From contig JAIROB010000151.1 in the NCBI GenBank assembly GCA_031257695.1, positions 1 to 6,232 on the forward strand: 6,232 nucleotides of DNA, given 5' to 3'. The translations under genes were made by a program, and so were the position numbers. The notes under the pieces are model-generated. The model searched no databases. It was given only the letters and a program-made list of their open reading frames with translations, and was not told the origin of the DNA. Shown here piece by piece: positions 4,839-6,232 of the stretch. Within the stretch, counting starts at the first letter, position 1. Each line of letters starts with the position of its first letter. The DNA comes from Treponema sp. (lineage in GTDB: Bacteria > Spirochaetota > Spirochaetia > Treponematales > Breznakiellaceae).

Positions 4839-5462
4839 TCAGGTGGCCAGGGCGGGCTCACGCTCGCCGTAGATGTGGGCGTATTCGTGGAGGAGTTCCA
4901 GGGCTTTGGCTTTGCAGTCGCCCCTGCCGCAGCCGCCGGTTCCGATCTTGGTGGCGGCCTGGAGGTCCTCCCAGGTGCGGGCGCCTTTCAGGTAGGCGTT
5001 TTCCAGGTCCTTGTCGGTGATGGCCAGGCACTCGCAGACTATGGCGGAGGCTTCCTGCAGCATACCGTGGCGGCCGGTTTTGTCCAGGTAGTCGTCTATG
5101 GCTTTGCGGAGGGCTTTGTCCCCCAGAACGGAGCAGTGGATCTTGTTGGGGGGCAGGCCGCCCATTCTTTCCACGAGATCGTCGGGTCTGATGGTGTAGG
5201 CTTCCCGGATGTTCATGCCCTTGATGGTCTCGGAAAGCACGCTGGTGGAGGCTATGGCGCTGGCGCAGCCGTAGGTTTTCCACCGGGCGTCGGTGATGAT
5301 GTCGTCCTTTATTCTGAGGAGCATGAGCATCTGATCCCCGCAGATGAGGTTCCCGGTTATGCCCCGCGCGTCCGCGGGCCAGGCGGACTCGTCTTCCATG
5401 AGCACGTTCCGGGGATTGGTAAAATGGTCTTTGACCGTATCGGAATACAACCAGTCTGACAT
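4839..5462 (-). CDS. nifU: NifU-like Fe-S cluster scaffold (IscU domain plus Bfd-like domain)
   Basis: This 207-aa cytoplasmic protein would receive sulfur from the adjacent cysteine desulfurase and assemble Fe-S clusters. Residues about 5-130 are an IscU-like scaffold with the three ligand cysteines Cys41 (LICGDQM, with Asp43), Cys66 (YGCASAIASTS) and Cys110 (KIHCSVLGDKAL). Residues about 141-195 are a Bfd-like [2Fe-2S] domain with Cys143 and Cys145 (IVCECLAITDKDLENA) and Cys178 and Cys183 (GGCGRGDCK). The last pair is spaced CxxxxC instead of the usual CxxC. The C-terminal Nfu domain of full NifU (about 280-310 aa) is absent, and the protein ends naturally at a TGA. The ATG at 5462 follows GAGGGGG, with only 13 nt after the upstream nifS stop, so the two are one operon. 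The name nifU reflects architecture; it does not imply nitrogen fixation. Confidence 0.93.
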   Translation of the reverse strand: MSDWLYSDTVKDHFTNPRNVLMEDESAWPADARGITGNLICGDQMLMLLRIKDDIITDARWKTYGCASAIASTSVLSETIKGMNIREAYTIRPDDLVERMGGLPPNKIHCSVLGDKALRKAIDDYLDKTGRHGMLQEASAIVCECLAITDKDLENAYLKGARTWEDLQAATKIGTGGCGRGDCKAKALELLHEYAHIYGEREPALAT

Positions 5463-5475
5463 AGGTTTCCCCCTC

Positions 5476-6231
5476 TTACACTGACGGAGCTGCCGACTCC
5501 GACGGGACCGTGGACATGGCCCGAAACCGGGCGATGATCGGCGGCACCGTATCTATAATATACTGAATATCTTCCTTTGTGACACCCCAGCCGAGGCTGA
5601 AACGGATGGATCCGTGGGCCAGCTCGGGGCCCGCGCCCACGGCCATGAGCACGTGGGAGGGTTCCAGGCTGCCGGACGCGCAGGCGGAGCCGGTGGACGC
5701 TTCGATGCCGTTGAGGTCCATGCCCAGGAGGATCGACTCCCCCTCGGCGCCGGGGAAGGAAACGTTCAGGGTGTTGGGGAGCACGTCCCGGGGGTGGCCG
5801 TTGACGGCGATGTGGGGCACCGCGGCCAGGAGGCCGTCCCGCAGTTGGTCCCGCAGGGGCCGGAGTTCCCGGTCATAGGCTTCCAGGTTCTGCCGGGCCA
5901 GTTCCGCGGCTTTGCCGTAGCCTAAAATGCCGATGTTGTTGTAGGTGCCTGCCCGGAAGCCGTCCTCCTGGTGGCCTCCGTGGATGAGGGGGAAGAGGGG
6001 CGCGGCGTGGCGCACGTAGAGGGCGCCGATTCCCTTGGGGCCGTAGATCTTGTGGCCCGACATGGTGAGGTAGTCCACCTTGAGATCATCCACGTTGAAG
6101 GGGATCTTCCCCGCGGCCTGCACCGCGTCGGTGTGCACCCAGGCCCCGGCGGACTTTGCCAGGGACGCTATTTCCGCGATATCCTGGATGGTGCCGATTT
6201 CGTTGTTGGCCATCATCACCGAAACGAGGAG
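5476..6231 (-). CDS. nifS: Cysteine desulfurase NifS/IscS family, 5'-truncated by window edge
   Basis: This PLP enzyme removes sulfur from cysteine and passes it to the scaffold encoded next door. About 251 codons are visible; roughly 140-150 N-terminal residues lie beyond the right edge. The frame runs open to the end of the window and reads LLVSVMMANNEIGTIQ, the family's expected sequence, so the methionines and GTG near 6210-6219 are internal and not starts. Visible motifs are VHTDAVQAAGK, the PLP-lysine motif SGHKIYGPKGIGALY (Lys codon 6049-6051), the phosphate-binding RAGTYNN, and the active-site loop STGSACASGSLEPSHVL (Cys codon 5680-5682), typical of the group I NifS/IscS type. RAGTYNN carries Tyr where RAGTEN is common. 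The gene ends TAA and is followed 13 nt later by the nifU-like gene. Confidence 0.95.
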   Translation of the reverse strand, partial: LLVSVMMANNEIGTIQDIAEIASLAKSAGAWVHTDAVQAAGKIPFNVDDLKVDYLTMSGHKIYGPKGIGALYVRHAAPLFPLIHGGHQEDGFRAGTYNNIGILGYGKAAELARQNLEAYDRELRPLRDQLRDGLLAAVPHIAVNGHPRDVLPNTLNVSFPGAEGESILLGMDLNGIEASTGSACASGSLEPSHVLMAVGAGPELAHGSIRFSLGWGVTKEDIQYIIDTVPPIIARFRAMSTVPSESAAPSV

Positions 6232-6232
6232 G

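Noticed and set aside
4875..5459. Plus-strand open frame of 194 codons opposite the nifU-like gene.
   Set aside because: It is a Gly/Val-rich mirror of a confidently identified gene and has no domain signature or ribosome binding site.
1..6232. CRISPR arrays, tRNA or rRNA genes, phage or defence genes.
   Set aside because: No regularly spaced repeats, cloverleaf or rRNA-like sequence, or defence-type protein motif was seen on either strand.

Overview
This is a GC-rich bacterial window with a complete insertion sequence on the left, a riboswitch-controlled thiamine salvage operon in the middle (plus strand), and a convergent iron-sulfur cluster assembly pair on the right (minus strand). The host cannot be named from the sequence. 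The TPP-dependent intrinsic terminator, strong Shine-Dalgarno sites and a NifS/NifU pair fit an anaerobic bacterium such as a spirochaete (treponeme-like) or a clostridial relative; this is a low-confidence inference.

Positions 1-1430: one IS element of about 1.42 kb. It carries a single leftward integrase-type DDE transposase with an intact D-D(35)E triad. It is bounded by imperfect inverted repeats of about 60 bp, each made of two direct copies of a GCGCCAtAAT...TCTA module. The right end stops about 9 bp before the -35 box of the thiamine operon.

Positions 1436-4690: a near-consensus promoter (TTGACA, 17-nt spacer, TAGTAT), then a leader of about 220 nt with a TPP (THI-box) aptamer, a strong intrinsic terminator, and a hairpin that buries the thiD ribosome binding site. 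Four genes follow: thiD (HMP/HMP-P kinase), thiM (hydroxyethylthiazole kinase), thiE (thiamine phosphate synthase) and a HAD-family phosphatase that overlaps thiE by 26 nt. ThiD and ThiM phosphorylate the salvaged pyrimidine and thiazole, and ThiE joins them into thiamine monophosphate. The HAD protein is a candidate for dephosphorylating thiamine monophosphate or another pathway phosphate. No de novo pyrimidine or thiazole genes (thiC, thiG) lie in the window.

Positions 4691-4838: a convergent intergenic spacer with weak dyads and no clear U-tract terminator.

Positions 4839-6232: a leftward nifS-nifU pair. The cysteine desulfurase is cut by the window edge at its N-terminus. The scaffold has an IscU-like domain plus a Bfd-like [2Fe-2S] domain with an unusual final cysteine spacing, and no C-terminal Nfu domain.
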